Shown here piece after piece: positions 1 to 12,089 of a stretch of 64,000 bases of DNA (its first letter is position 1; every line of letters begins with the position of its first letter). The DNA lies in the NCBI GenBank assembly GCA_011009095.1, contig VTPC01004874.1, positions 17,889 through 81,888 of the forward strand, in the 5' to 3' direction. The notes below the pieces were generated by a model, which was given only the letters and a program-made list of their open reading frames with translations, was not told the origin of the DNA and searched no databases. This stretch comes from Ignelater luminosus (taxonomy: Eukaryota > Arthropoda > Insecta > Coleoptera > Elateridae). Made by a program: the position numbers and the translations under genes.

Positions 1-590
1 CTATTTAAATTCATTATTACAAATCCATTTTTCGTAGTAGTATCAACCAGTTGAATAATCTTGACTTAACTAAAAAGTTTTGGTCACTATGTGAGACTTT
101 TCGCAACATATCTAGTTACTTTTCATAAAAAGGTTTCTTCGCCGAATTAACAAGCAATTACCATGATTTATTTGTTAAAGTTGAAGTTACCATTTCAACA
201 TACTCATCAGGCGCATGCTTAGTAAAAGTGTCCTAGACAGTGTCTTACATAATTATGAAGATTTTACCTTAATTCACGCAGTGCGCATCCAAAACGCATA
301 ATGGCTTTGGCTGTGCTTATTTTTTGTGTCGAATATCCAAATTCAAGATTGTCGACAATTACTACAGTGTGTACAGCTAAAGCGGTCTCTATCCTTCAAT
401 CCCTTGAATAAGTTGCGACTAACAATATTATAGAGGTAGTAATCAAATCCGATTCTTTGTCGAAACTTTCTGCTTGATAGAGTTTTATTCGCCTGAATAA
501 TTTGTATAACACTGTCATTCTCAAGATTGAATTGCTGCTCGCCTGCCTTAATCGTAATGTTTTCGAAGTGTCTTTGTATGTTTAAGTTAA
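1..590. other. AT-rich stretch without a recognisable gene
   Basis: No reading frame of useful length and no protein similarity that I recognise. It may be the 5' part of the non-LTR element that follows, but nothing in the sequence proves it. Confidence 0.5.
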
Positions 591-817
591 ATGCAAATCA
601 TAGGTAATAAACCGTATATTATTTTATCTGCAGCTGGTATAGTTTACTTTTGGCGCAAATTTCAATTTTGCATTTGTTATATACAATATTTAAAAAAATA
701 CTTGGATTTAGAAATTATATCTTTTTTCTTTTTTATTGCCGCCTTACTTATTTTGTTATTTAATAACTTCAGTATTATGTTAATATTCTTTCTTACATTC
801 AAGACATTGATTTTTAA

Positions 818-3130
818 TTGATAATGATTATTGCACATACGAATGTCAGATCTTTGTTGCCTAAAGTCCATTTACTAAAGGTGCTTATTATTGATCTTAA
901 ACTGAATAATACATTAAGTATTTCTGAGACATGGATTAATAAAAACACTCCTTTAGGTGATGCTAAGATTGAAGGTTGTACGTTCCTGAAACGTGATCAT
1001 TTAGTAAAGGTGGCGGAGTGGAAATTTACGTTCGCAGTACTATAAGATTTTAGGTTATATATACTACTACTGACATAGAACAGCTATGGATTGTCATCCA
1101 CTTGCAAAATTGTAAGATGGCTGTTGCATCAGTCTATAGACCACAACACTTTGGCTATAAATTAGTTTTAAATGATATTGGAAATTCATATTCTTTGTGT
1201 TTGCCTTTTAACTGATAAAGTTCTTTGCCTCGGTAATTTTAATATAGATTTGCTTGATTATGAAGGTACTCCTACAACGTTTCTTCATGCCTTTTGTAAC
1301 TCTTTAGGACTTATTCAAATTGTAAACCAACCAATCAGGCTAACGAGATCTACGACATCCCTTCTTCATCTAATACTTGTGTCGGATGCAGATACAGTAA
1401 GGGATTCAGGCATAATCTCCTGTTGTTTTTCATTTCAGACCATGGCATTATGTTTTGTATTTTCGTGATTCAGGGTCCAAAGAAACTTAAATCTGTTCAT
1501 TCATATAGAAACTTTAATAGAATTGATATCGACTCGTTTCAAAATAATCTTAGATTAAATCTTTTTCAAAATATATTTACATTAAATAATATTAACGTTA
1601 AAATTGATTTATTTAACAAAAATATTACACAATTATTTGATAAACAACAACATGGTAAACAATTACTACAAGGAACTTAGAAACTTTGCAACGAATGTAA
1701 TTCAAAATGAAAAAAGAGCATATTTTGATTACATTTCAGCCAGAAACAACAGGGAACTGTGGGAAAAATAAAACATTTAGGTATTGGTAGCGATGAGCAA
1801 GTTCATATTCCCTTGGCATTAAGTAATGCTAATGAAATTAATGATTATTTTGTAAATTGTATTCCAATTATTGATAATACTAATTCACCGGAACCTTTAC
1901 GTTTTAATGACGACGACGGTACTGATATTAAACTGATTTTCAATGCTGTAAATTGTGATATTGTAAATAAACTTATTGGTGATATTACATCAAATGCAAC
2001 TGGTTATGATAAAATAAACATAAGAATGATTAAGTTATGTTGTCCTTATATTCTACCGTATATTACTCATATACTAAACCATTGTATAGCACAGCTTTTC
2101 CCAGAAATAATGTCACAAATCATTCCTTTAATGAAGCAATTAACTAAATACACGAAATCTAATTTCGTATCAATTATCCAAAGTTGTCTTGTGGGCTCTT
2201 AGTAAACAGATTTTATGTAATTAATACTAAATCAGATTTCGTGTATTTGATCAATTTATTCATTAAGAGAATGTACTACGACATTACTTACGCAAAAAGC
2301 TGTACATAACACTTATCCTAGTCAGTGGAAACATGCTATCATTAAACCTATACCTAAAATTAAAAATCACATTGAATTTAAAGATCCTAGACCAACAAGC
2401 TTACTTCCCGTGCTTTTCAAATCGTCTGAAAAAATTATATTCACCCAGTTATCTTCTTACTTAAATGAACACAATATCTTACCAGAGGTTCAATCTGGAG
2501 TTAGGACTGGCTATAGCTGTACGACTGCTTTACTAAAAGTGTCTGAGGACATTTTGACTTCTGTGGATATTGGAAAAATTACTATTCTTGTTTTACTTGA
2601 TTTTAATAAAGCATTTGATACATTTTAATAAAGATATTAAAACATATATTAAGAGGAGAACGTTATACTCTTGTTTAATCAATATCTATCAAATCGTAGT
2701 CAGAGTGTATCACTAAACGACAATATTTCGGAATCTTTGGTGATTAAACAAGGAGTGCCTCAAGAGTCTATCGTGGGTCCTTTACTGTATTCTATTTATA
2801 CTTCTGTGCTTATTAAAGAAATTAGTGGTTGCTCTCTACATGTATATGCTGATGATACACAACTTTATTACTCATTCTGCCCGACAGATTGGTTACAAGG
2901 TAATCAACTAATTAATTCTCAATTGCAATTTGTTTACAAACACTCAATTGTATTTAAAAATTAATCCAAATAAATCTGCTGTCTTGATTTTCGGCAATAA
3001 GAAGTCCCGTAAGCCTATCACGAGATATGCCGCGTTAAAATTTACGTTTAGTTCTGAAACCACCCAAGTCCGGGACTTAGGTTGTTTCTGCATTAAATAG
3101 TCAGTTGTCATTTTCCAATAACACTTCACC
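818..3130 (+). mobile_element. Decayed Jockey/CR1-type non-LTR retrotransposon (endonuclease and reverse transcriptase)
   Basis: A broken pol gene. From about 818 the frame opens with the ...NVRSLLPK... start typical of an APE-type endonuclease. From about 1760 to 2100 comes the linker before the reverse transcriptase. From 2320 the RT core can be followed: a QSGVRTGYSCTTALLKV block at 2490-2550, then LDFNKAFDTF (RT motif A, normally D-x-x-K-A-F-D) near 2600, QGVPQESIVGPLL near 2750, and an intact VYADDTQLYY catalytic box near 2840. Several stops and frameshifts separate these blocks, so no protein can be made. A roughly 100-bp hairpin sequence interrupts the RT region at 2146-2248. The element fades out before 3170. 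No RNase H is seen. The clade could be Jockey, CR1 or a relative; the non-LTR assignment is firm. Confidence 0.85.
2146..2248. repeat. Small inverted-repeat insertion (MITE-like) inside the RT region
   Basis: The arm at 2146-2170 matches the reverse complement of 2224-2248 at 23 of 25 positions; the core is AAATACACGAAATCT. The unit sits between the linker and RT blocks of the non-LTR element, where the protein similarity is interrupted and then resumes near 2320. This suggests a short non-autonomous element that inserted after the host element. No clear target duplication was found. Confidence 0.6.
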
Positions 3131-3233
3131 TATAAAAATCCAGCTGTCATGTTGTTTCCGATTGTTAGAGCACTATTATAATTAGTTGTGAAAATTAAGT
3201 TTTATTTGAGAAAAAGAATTTTATTTTGTTATC

Positions 3234-5110
3234 ATGGACAGCGAGCCCTGTACTAGTACTGAACATACTAGCAATGAAGAACCTGCCGCCAAACGATGTA
3301 AGGGAGTAAGAAATTCAGTTAAGTATCAAAGAAATGTTATCAAGAACTCTCGAGTTAAAGAAATTGAATATACATGTTACAAAAATAAAATCAGACCACC
3401 AAAACAAATAGGACAAAGCTGCAAGTAAGAAAAACGAGTTTTTTTTGTTTTTTTATAAAGTTTTTATTTCTTTTACAATGTCCAATGAAATGCTTTGAAA
3501 AAGTAAACGAAGAACAAAAACGTGCTATTTTCAGTAGATTTTATGGTATGACAACGAAAAATGAACGGGATATTTATCTGCAAGGACTGTTAGAAGGAAA
3601 AATAGTGGCTAGAAAACGCAGACGAAATGAAGGGGGTAAGGATAGGGTACGAAGTTATCGGCTTTTTGTTGGAATTAATCAGACTAGACAAATAGTGTGT
3701 GAAGGAGCATTTTTAAATATTCACGCAATTGGAAGGGAAAGATTGAGAAGAATAAAACAACTTCTGTTAGCAGGACTGACACTAATAGATAAAAGGGGCA
3801 CAAATATAAAAGGCAATACTATTGATTTTGCGACCACTTATTCGTAACCACATTAGCTCATTTCCAATTAAAGAATCTCATTACTCTGGAAGAGAATTCA
3901 AGTACCTAAATGCTCAGCTTAATATAAAGCTCATGTTTAACTTATTTAAACAGAAGTACCCTGAAAGCGCTGTTAAATACAGCTAGTACAACAAATTTTT
4001 TCACGAAAATTTTAGTTTACATCTCGGCAGGCTACGTGAATGTGTGCGAAGAACTTAATTTAAAAATCAAGAGTCCCAGTCTTGAAGAAAGTGCAAAAAA
4101 AGCTGCCGTGGCAGAAAAAGTAGTACATTGTCGTAGAAGGAAAAAAATCTTACGCTGCCTTAAAGAGTCAAGTTGAGGAATAGAAACGACGAAATGACTC
4201 AGAAGCAATAGCATTTGATTTCATGCAGAATCTAAAACTGTCTGCGATCCCACTGCAAGATTTGTTTTAATTTTCTCAGCCTAGCGTCAGTGTATTTTGC
4301 ATTATCAATATAAAGAGAAAAAAGTCAGTTTTTTTATTTATTATGAAGCTGAAGCACAAAAAAGTCTCAACGAAGTTTGTAGTTTCTTAATGGATTACAT
4401 TAAGAAGTACGTTGGTCCCGAAGCGAAAGAACTGTGTGTATTTTCTGATAACTATCCAGGGCAGAATAAAAATCATTGCGTTACAAGAATGTGCATGTCC
4501 GTAACAGATATCTGGCAGATTTGAAAACGTGCAACAGTTTTTCCGCTTCGAGGGCATTCATTTCTTCCTTGCGATCGGGATTTCGGAATCATTAAAAGGA
4601 ACTTACGCCTATTCGACAGAATTTATGATATTTACACTTATACTGAAATCATCATTACAGCAAGTGCTGAAAACTTATTCACTGTCTGTGTGTGAAGTTA
4701 AAAGAGATGACATAATAAATTTTTAGGAACTGGTGGCATGAGTATTATAAAACTTCATGTGCCTCGAACGAGACAAAAAAAATTGGCTAGAGATAAACGG
4801 GTTCAACTTTCCATTTCCAAATATCATTCCTTTATTGACAGTACTGCTAGCCCGGTCTGCATGAAGGCCAGTGAATATATTAACGGTTTCATATGGAGTA
4901 CGTTCGATCTAGGTCTTCCAAAAACAAAAATTGCATCAATTATTCAAATACCACTTCAAAAAGCTTATAGAGACCCGTTGCCAATACTCGAAACCAAAAA
5001 AAAGGAAACTTAAAAATTTACTTAAGTAGGTGGAGGCACCATTTAAACCTTTCTACGAACGTGTTATCAATACTTTGACAACAAAGAAACAATCAAAGGA
5101 GCAAAGAAAA
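3234..5110 (+). pseudogene. Broken DNA-transposon-like gene with PGQNKN and GHSF-PCDRDFG motifs
   Basis: A start codon at 3234 opens a 64-residue basic N-terminus ending at a stop. The same protein can then be followed through frameshifts: 3485-3840 (basic run ARKRRRNEGGKDRVRSYRLF, then an IHAIGRERLRRI block), 3850-4200 (KxHYSGREFKYLN-like block), 4297-4520 (FSDNYPGQNKN) and, in another frame, 4530-4720 (GHSFLPCDRDFGIIKR). The end lies near 5110 and an AATAAA follows at about 5147. I know this arrangement as a repetitive protein family in arthropod genomes; the two Asp-containing motifs look like parts of a DDE-type nuclease, which is inference. No terminal inverted repeats were found. At least four frame breaks make it inactive. 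Confidence 0.6.
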
Positions 5111-5698
5111 TGAGTTGTAGGGTGTATTGTAGTTAAATAGCTTGAAAATAAAATATTATTATTCTCAACAATTGTTTTTATTACAGACACAACCTAAGTC
5201 AATAAACATTTTTTTTCAAAGCTCTAGAAACAATTAAATACTCATTTTGTGTGTCTTAAATACATAAACTTTTTATCTAGGAATTTAGTGTATCCCTAAG
5301 AGAACAAATAATTTGTGGTTCGTTCTAGAGTAACCTTACTGACAGGTGACAGGTCAGAGAGATTATCCGAGTGTACACTCATTTGGATATTAAATCTTTC
5401 TCAACTGGAAGATTCTTGATGATTATTTTTTTTAAACTTCTTCCTTCTAGGTTGTGATACATCAACTGATAAAGAAGCCAAGAGAAGCAGAAATGCTTTG
5501 ATTAGGTGGAACATTAAATTTCTTCCTTTGCAATTACTTTATTGCGTTTTTCCACCAATGATTCGATAAAAGTATTGCCAACAAGGCTGCTGTCAGTATT
5601 TCTTTGAAGCAGTCGAGACAATAAAAAAACAAACAACTTTGTAAACTAATTATCAAAAACCACTTAATTGAATTATCCAGATTTGATTCGATTATATC
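5111..5698. other. AT-rich spacer downstream of the PGQNKN gene
   Basis: Contains the probable polyadenylation signal of the preceding gene (near 5147) and otherwise no coding sequence or repeat that I recognise. Confidence 0.4.
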
Positions 5699-6100
5699 TT
5701 GTGGACCATGATCAACCCAAGTTTTCTAATTACGTTCAAATTTAAAGACTACGCGGGGAGGAAGAAGTGTTTCTTTGCGCTTCCTAAGAACATAACGGAC
5801 GTTGCAGACTTTCTATGGTTACAATTTCGTTCCAAGTATTACATCCTACGTTTACAAATCGAGTGCAACGATATCGAAGTTCTTACTCGTGTTTACTTAT
5901 TAATTGGACAACAACTTATCACGATACCAAAAGGAAACTGGATGAATTCCAAGGTTAATTATACAAAGTGTTATCATCATCTGCAACTTATTACGAGACA
6001 ACGGTTTGGTCACGTTGGGAGAAGGGATATCTACATCATTTTTAGCGATGAACTAAATGATAATTTGATCAAAATTACGACATTCAAATTGGTTCACTAA
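5699..6100 (+). CDS. Unassigned ORF, 133 residues
   Basis: A single open frame with balanced codon use that stands out from its AT-rich surroundings. The first third (FKFKDYAGRKKCFFALPKN followed by a short leader to a hydrophobic stretch) is vaguely reminiscent of the ubiquitin-like N-terminal domain of insect coilin, but I would not name it on that. The stop at 6098-6100 is followed by no clear polyA signal. It could be an exon of an otherwise unseen gene, a retrocopy fragment or a chance ORF. Confidence 0.25.
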   Translation: MWTMINPSFLITFKFKDYAGRKKCFFALPKNITDVADFLWLQFRSKYYILRLQIECNDIEVLTRVYLLIGQQLITIPKGNWMNSKVNYTKCYHHLQLITRQRFGHVGRRDIYIIFSDELNDNLIKITTFKLVH

Positions 6101-6142
6101 TTTTGCTGAAAGACTTGCTCATTGGGTCAATTAATATTAATT

Positions 6143-6401
6143 TTAAATAAAATCTTCTGCCTTAAACATGTGTGTTAAAGAGGTATACAGAAAGAAACCA
6201 TTTAAGTTCATACGTACATACATAATAGGGTTCTCTCCTTCTGGAAGTGTGGTAGTTAAACCTATTCTCGTGATAAGAGAAGTATTTTTTTCATCACTAA
6301 CAAGAAAATATATAGTAACAAAACACTCTTTAGAACGTAGTTCTGTCTGTAATCTCATATTGCTATCCGCGTTTACTATAAAAACTCCCCCATACTGAAG
6401 T
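6143..6401 (-). CDS. Possible terminal exon of an unidentified minus-strand gene
   Basis: On the minus strand a pyrimidine-rich acceptor (GTTTCTCACTTCAG, cut near 6401/6402) is followed by about 85 codons open to a stop at 6143. The protein has a convincing globular composition: alternating beta-like segments such as ECFVTIYFLVSDEKNTS and a C-terminus ending in HMFKAEDFI. No upstream exon was recognised in the 2 kb above it. I do not know the family. Alternatively it is a chance ORF. Confidence 0.3.
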
Positions 6402-6419
6402 GAGAAACTACACATTTAA

Positions 6420-8467
6420 TTTAATTGTTTAAAAACTGAGTAAACTTTTTACTATTCCACTTTCCATTCAGTTAAAATATCAGTAAATTAATTGGTTAAT
6501 TATTTGCACCAAAGGTACGGTTTATCAAATTAATAAAGGTAAACTCCCGCGTAATATTAGTTTAAAATTAGAAGAACACGATACTTACATTTTTATCACA
6601 GGTTCACTAATGTTAAAAATATTTCAGTCACATAATTTAAAGAAGAAATTTTCCTGTTTATAATCACATGCTGTCTGATAAACGTCAGAGTCATTCTTTA
6701 ATAAATTATTTAAAATGCAGGACAAAACCGCAAAATTAATTAATTTTGCAGCACTGTTTTTTGAAATATACCTTATGTAGTACGTAAACAATTATGAATA
6801 ACTGATCGGTTTGATTTTATTTTTTTTAAGTGTTAACAATCGATTAAACATTTGAATTAAATGCGACTTAACTCGAAGATTATTAGAATGTAAATGATAT
6901 ACGCAACGTAAATCTTCTTAAATGTATACAATGTGTCCTATTTGTTTTTTTACAAATCCAGTGTCTTTTAAAACGTTCTTATTTTTCAAACTGGAATATT
7001 TATTATTATTATTATCATTATTATAATGTAAACAAAAAAATTGTTACATACAGTATGTTCAATAATTGCACAGAAACCAATTCACTGTTTATTTAGTTAG
7101 CAAAGTTTTAAATATCAGAAATAAGAAATAAAATTTTGGATTAGTCTTATGAATAATTTAGTACCCACAAGCTTTCACCTTACTTTACATGAATGCACAA
7201 CTATAAAAAAGAGGTCAAACGGAATACAAAAACTAGAAAGTGATAATCAAATGACTTACCTTACAATTTATTTGTAAATCCGTACAACCAAAACACGTTC
7301 ACAAAGAAACTAATACAGTTCGTACAATATAAAACGTTATTAAAAAACTATTCAGACACAAAGGACACACAGTATGTTCCAAGTCATTAGCATTATGTTT
7401 ACATTAGAATGTAGAAACTATACTGCCTTTGAGAAGCCGGTACTTTAGTTTTTATTGCTAATAAATTCTAATGCAAGTTAAACATCTTGTACTAAGAATT
7501 CGGAATATTTATAAAAGCTAACACGCGTCACACAGATTTATCTAATAAATAATAACGACTGCATCTTACACAAGCAAAACAAATACTAAATATAAACATT
7601 AATAAAGATTTTCTCTGTCTCAGTAATTTGTTGTTGTCTATCAAACAACTTGCAAGTTAATATTTTTTTACATCTTTTTAAATACAATCAACTTTTCTGG
7701 TATAATCTATAGGTCAAACCCTTTCAACCTCGTTTTTATCAAAGTAACAAGAATATTAATGTAAGCATCGCTAATCAAGTTTTGTATTTCACCGAGCCGT
7801 TAAAATGATTAAAAAAGTTAAATTGAAACTTTTGTAATTTTGTAATTTTCTAGTTAACTCCTTTTGCGTTTTATAGTTTTTCTCAGTTGCTTTTGTTTAT
7901 TTATAATCGAAGTAAATTACAATTGCATAATCATGATGATGAAGTTCAAGATTCTTATAATAATTTAGCCAACATTAGATATTAGTTATTAGCATTTTCT
8001 CAGAATTATGATAAATAATTAACACAGAACAGTTTGGCTTATATACCACAAAAGCGAAAGAAAAAAATAAATAAATAAATAAATTAGATTAGTAGACCAA
8101 ATGCTAGATTATCAACGTTGGCAAATTTAGAATGCTGATTGACATCTGATTTACGTAAGGCAGCGCTGGAGGTCAAAATTTTAGTAAAAAAATATTTATG
8201 CAACCCATTATACGCGTGCCCTTTTGCTTTCTATGGCTGAAAACAAATTTCAAAGCCTGTTTATTTTTTATTTTTTATTTTTATCTTATTTTATTAATTA
8301 ATTATATTAGTGGTGAACCTTCAACCTAGAATGCTAGAGAAACCAAAACTTCACGACGATTTGAAGTTGCGTTACAGATTTCTCCTTCACTGGAATATTA
8401 CTTACGTGCAGGTTTCTTTAATGTTTTTGTTGCTTATAATATAATCTTGTGACGCTTTATATCCTTG
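6420..8467. other. AT-rich spacer, no gene seen
   Basis: About 2 kb of low-GC DNA with only short A/T runs and a (AATA)n tract near 8068-8090. No coding block or terminal repeat was recognised before the Ginger element begins. Confidence 0.5.
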
Positions 8468-8471
8468 TATA

Positions 8472-11010
8472 TGTAACAGGGATATGATAAAAGCAGAGAT
8501 TTAATCAAATCCCTACGAGAGTTGATCAATTCACGGGAGATGTTAAAGTGACAACTCGATATGATCATTTCCCTTAACAAATCCAGTAATTTGATCAAAT
8601 TTCTAAACAACTTTAGTAAAATGACAAAAATAACATTTCTAAACTGTTAAAAGATTTATTTTGTTAATCAGACATTTAACGTATATAATAGTATATTATT
8701 CAACGAGCACATAATGTAGGCTATTCTTCAAGAGGATGAAGTTTACACACGAGCTAGTCGAATACGTTGTTTTATCTACGATTCTAACACTTCTGAGGAA
8801 GATCTGGAGGTAGACTCCCCTGAGGGAGGCGATGTCCAAATTCTTGAATATGTTGAAGTCAATGAAAGTAAACAATCTTCACAAAGAGAGTTTTAGACCT
8901 GGAATACAAGGATTCTCTGAAGACGATGTCCGAATTTTTTTCTAACAATAATCAGTTAAATAGGCAACCAACAAAACACCGCCAGTGAATAAAACCCATA
9001 ATACACTAGTGTTTTATGAGTATGATTATATCCCTATGGTTACGCGTATAACCACTATATTATTGAAGAGTCGTAGATAAAATATTATTAGAATTATTTA
9101 TTACAAACTAATGAATGATATGATATTTAAACGAAGTGTATCAAAATAGTTAGCGAGAAGTATATTTTTTTAAATGGAACAATTATAATGTTTATGTATC
9201 TTTTATTAAAACACCTTGTAGATTTGTGGCATCTCGAGTTACAAAGGACGTTACTTTTTTACAGACACATCTATTCGTTTTGCATTGCACTTTTGATTTT
9301 TCACAGGAACTTTTTTTGAACCCTTGACCTTTGAATAAAGATACTTTTGCTGCAATTTCATGCAAACTCAGCACATGTGGTTGTAGCTATTTGAAGAGCG
9401 TTTCCAGGAAACCAATCTTTTATGATGCCAACTGAAGTGCCAATTTGAAATATTTTTATTAATATTTAATACGATCCCCGTACTACTGTTTGCATCTAAT
9501 GGACCCCTATCTACCTTAGGTGCATCAATCAAAACGGTGGAACCCACTAACATGTCTTTAAATTTCTTGTCGATGCAGGATCTCCTAAAGTTGAAGCGTT
9601 GTTGTTGTGTTGCTGTTTAACAAACTGATCTAGGTCCTCTTCAGTAACAAGCTTTTTAAGCAATTCTGGTGGAATATGGGTAGATTGAAGTCTTGTTTTT
9701 GGCTCTGTTCTAAATAAGGCTTTGTACGGTGATCGTTTAATTATAAGGTAAAAAGAGGAGTTCTTCTGAAATTGAACAAAGTAACAACCGATAGCCCAGT
9801 TTTTTGTGTCACTGTCAATTAGCCAAGCACATAACTTTATCATCTTGATTTGATCGCTCAACCGACCCTTGGTTTGCTGGGTGTCTAGGCTGACTATTAA
9901 CAATCTTGCATGTTAGCCACACAGTAGTTAATTCTTGTATTACAGCAGCCGTAAACTCACGGCCGTTGTCACTTTGTAGTATATGAGAAAGGTTTTTAAT
10001 AGTTCCATTGCTACTTCAGCTGCTCTTTTCGAAGTCAACGGCCGCAGAAAGATGAATTTTGTTGCGTGATTCTGATAATGTAATAGCCATTTATAATTTC
10101 TGTCTGGAGTCGACTGTAAGTCAACTAAATCGACGTGACCACGATGGGTGAAGTCGCTGGATACAATTGGGCAAGTGACGATTACTTTCCTTGGAAATTT
10201 CTTTTTAGACTGACATACCGTGCACAGTTTCAAAAACTGCAGTACAACCGAAGTGAGGATTAAGTATCTGGATTTCAAATTATACAGTATTTTATCACTG
10301 CCTCCGTGACCAGTTGACTGATGGGATTCCCGAAGTATGTGATAAAATTTTTCCGTCGGCACTACTTTTACAACTGGCTCAGAGTCAAACTTTTTTTTCA
10401 AAATCAGACTTTTTATCTACCTAAATCAGATCGTATTTTTTTCCGTAATAGTACTGTTTGTTTATCCATTGAAGAATTAGCACTGGCGCTAATTTAAATT
10501 GTTTAATGGCTGTGATAGCTTCTTCTATCCTTTCGCGAGTCCATAACGGTTGTTCTTAATCATGCCGTTCATCTAGAAACGTTCTGATAGTTTCATTGCA
10601 TTGTTCTTCATACACAGATTCGGTCTGAGTCTGATTTTGTCCTGTATCCAAAGCCATTTTTTGATGTGCGCACACTTGGCGAACGTAGGAATTGCAAAAG
10701 AATTAATGAGAACGCGCGCGACCTTCCTCACGTAATGTTTGGGTGAAACTTTGTGCGCCTGAGCTGACCGGCACGGACGGCGTAGGAAGGCGGTGGGGTA
10801 CGGGACGTGATAACAAGCGCGACTCAGTGCTGTCCAAGTACTGACATGTTATTTTTGTTATTTCAATAAATCTGTTTAGGGATTTGATCAAATTACTGGA
10901 TTTGTTTAGGGAAATGACCATATCGAGTTGTCATTTTAACATCTCCCGTGAATTGATCAACTCTTTTAGGGATTTGATCAAATCCCTGTTTTTATCATAT
11001 CCCTGCGACA
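8472..11010 (-). mobile_element. Ginger-type DNA transposon with long TIRs and TATA target duplication
   Basis: The left end TGTAACAGGGATATGATAAA matches, inverted, the right end TTATCATATCCCTGCGACA. The similarity continues for about 140 bp on each side (8472-8613 against 10862-11010), including the repeated block GGGATTTGATCAAATCCC. The element is flanked by TATA at 8468-8471 and again at 11011-11014, a 4-bp duplication that fits the Ginger superfamily (cut-and-paste elements carrying a Gypsy/retrovirus-like integrase). The integrase gene lies inside on the minus strand. The element is 2539 bp long and its termini are well preserved although the gene is broken. Confidence 0.85.
9192..10657 (-). 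pseudogene. Ginger integrase-like transposase (KRBA2/SCAND3-like), broken
   Basis: A start codon at 10657 opens a short N-terminus, broken by a stop near 10557. Then follow the HHCC zinc finger of an integrase (HQSTGHGGSDK near 10320 and CTVCQSKKKF near 10215) and the catalytic core: first Asp in GHVDLVDLQ near 10130, second in a SDNGREF-like segment near 9965, third acidic residue in a GSVERSN-like segment near 9860. The C-terminus has VDRGPLDANSSTGIVLNI near 9500 and a Cys-rich tail near 9290 (KGQGF, then CKTNRCVCKK). This order is that of Ginger transposases and of the host proteins derived from them. Frameshifts near 9940, 9550 and 9370 break it. A short plus-strand acidic frame at 8733-8896 lies inside the same element and is unexplained. 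Confidence 0.8.
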
Positions 11011-11031
11011 TATATAATATATACACCCTCA

Positions 11032-11330
11032 ATGTACATAATAAATAAAAACAAAATATCTCAGAATAATTTTAACAATTCTTATAACTATAGCGATCAA
11101 AGCACTTCTAGTAATAAAGTAATAAATTCATCAAACGCTAATCAAAGTTCAAATAAAAATTCTAATTCTAGCGTATTTTCTATTGAATTTTTATGCAAAT
11201 TAATTCCTAATCATTTCACTGGTAATAGATTAGAGTTAGGACAATTTTAACTCACTATAATAATACAGTTCAACTGGCTTCGCCAGAACAAGAAGGCACC
11301 TTGCTACAGTGTCGTACCTACATCAAATGA
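11032..11330 (+). pseudogene. Fragment of LTR-retrotransposon gag
   Basis: An Asn/Ser-rich leader is followed by EFLCKLIPNHFTGNRLELGQF and, across a stop, HYNNTVQLASPEQEGTLL, the arrangement at the start of many insect gag capsid domains. Nothing of protease or pol follows. It starts immediately beyond the right end of the Ginger element, so the Ginger copy may have inserted next to or into it. Confidence 0.45.
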
Positions 11331-11499
11331 GGCCCGAAACGGAATTTTTTGGAGGTTCCGTATTTAAGTTTCACACAATCGCGCTTGGGTGTCTACGATC
11401 ACCCATCCAATCTACCAGTGTTTTAAAATTACAAAAAATAACAGTTTTTATAATATAAATGACACTCCACAGGAAAATTTTCATTTCTAAAATAGGCCC

Positions 11500-11935
11500 A
11501 AGCGTAGGGGGTCAAACTACATATTGCAACGTTCTTTTTATATAAAACGTTTACTTATTTATTATTAACTATTTATTTAAAAACTAAGTCTATTATAATT
11601 TATTTTTAGTATTTATTTACACGAAATTATTTATTTATTCATGTACAGAATAATTTATTTATCACTATTTACATTTATTTCGTTTGTAACTACACGCGGT
11701 TATTTACTGCAGAACTAACTGGCTCTATTCATGCTACCGCTTATATGTATACGTTTCCTCGTTCCTCTCGATGAGTCTAGAAGGTTCGCGGCTTTTCTCG
11801 CACATTCGACGGTCGGAAACTCTGGACAGTGCGAGATCTTTCTGGTACATTCGACCACCAACGCCGAGACTGTTTGATACTTCTCTAGTAGGTTCAAGGG
11901 ATGGCTCGTTACAATATTGTAACTTGAGTTTTATT
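11500..11935 (-). repeat. LTR-like sequence (possible solo LTR)
   Basis: Read on the minus strand the stretch goes from a GC-richer part with TCTAGA/GAACCTTCTAG motifs and a TATAAG box (near 11745) into a transcript-like part with many AATAAA signals. This is typical of Gypsy LTR architecture. No second copy was found in the window, so the boundaries are approximate and the call is tentative. Confidence 0.35.
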
Positions 11936-12089
11936 AAATGATAAGCTTAGCTGTATTTTACATTACTGTTATACACACTTTCTACAGTTTTGAGTTCAGA
12001 TTTACGAAATTGTATAATTTTCTCTCTATCTTCGACCTATAGCTCCATAAGGAGCAAAGGGCACCACGCGGGTGTTCCATTTGCTTATG

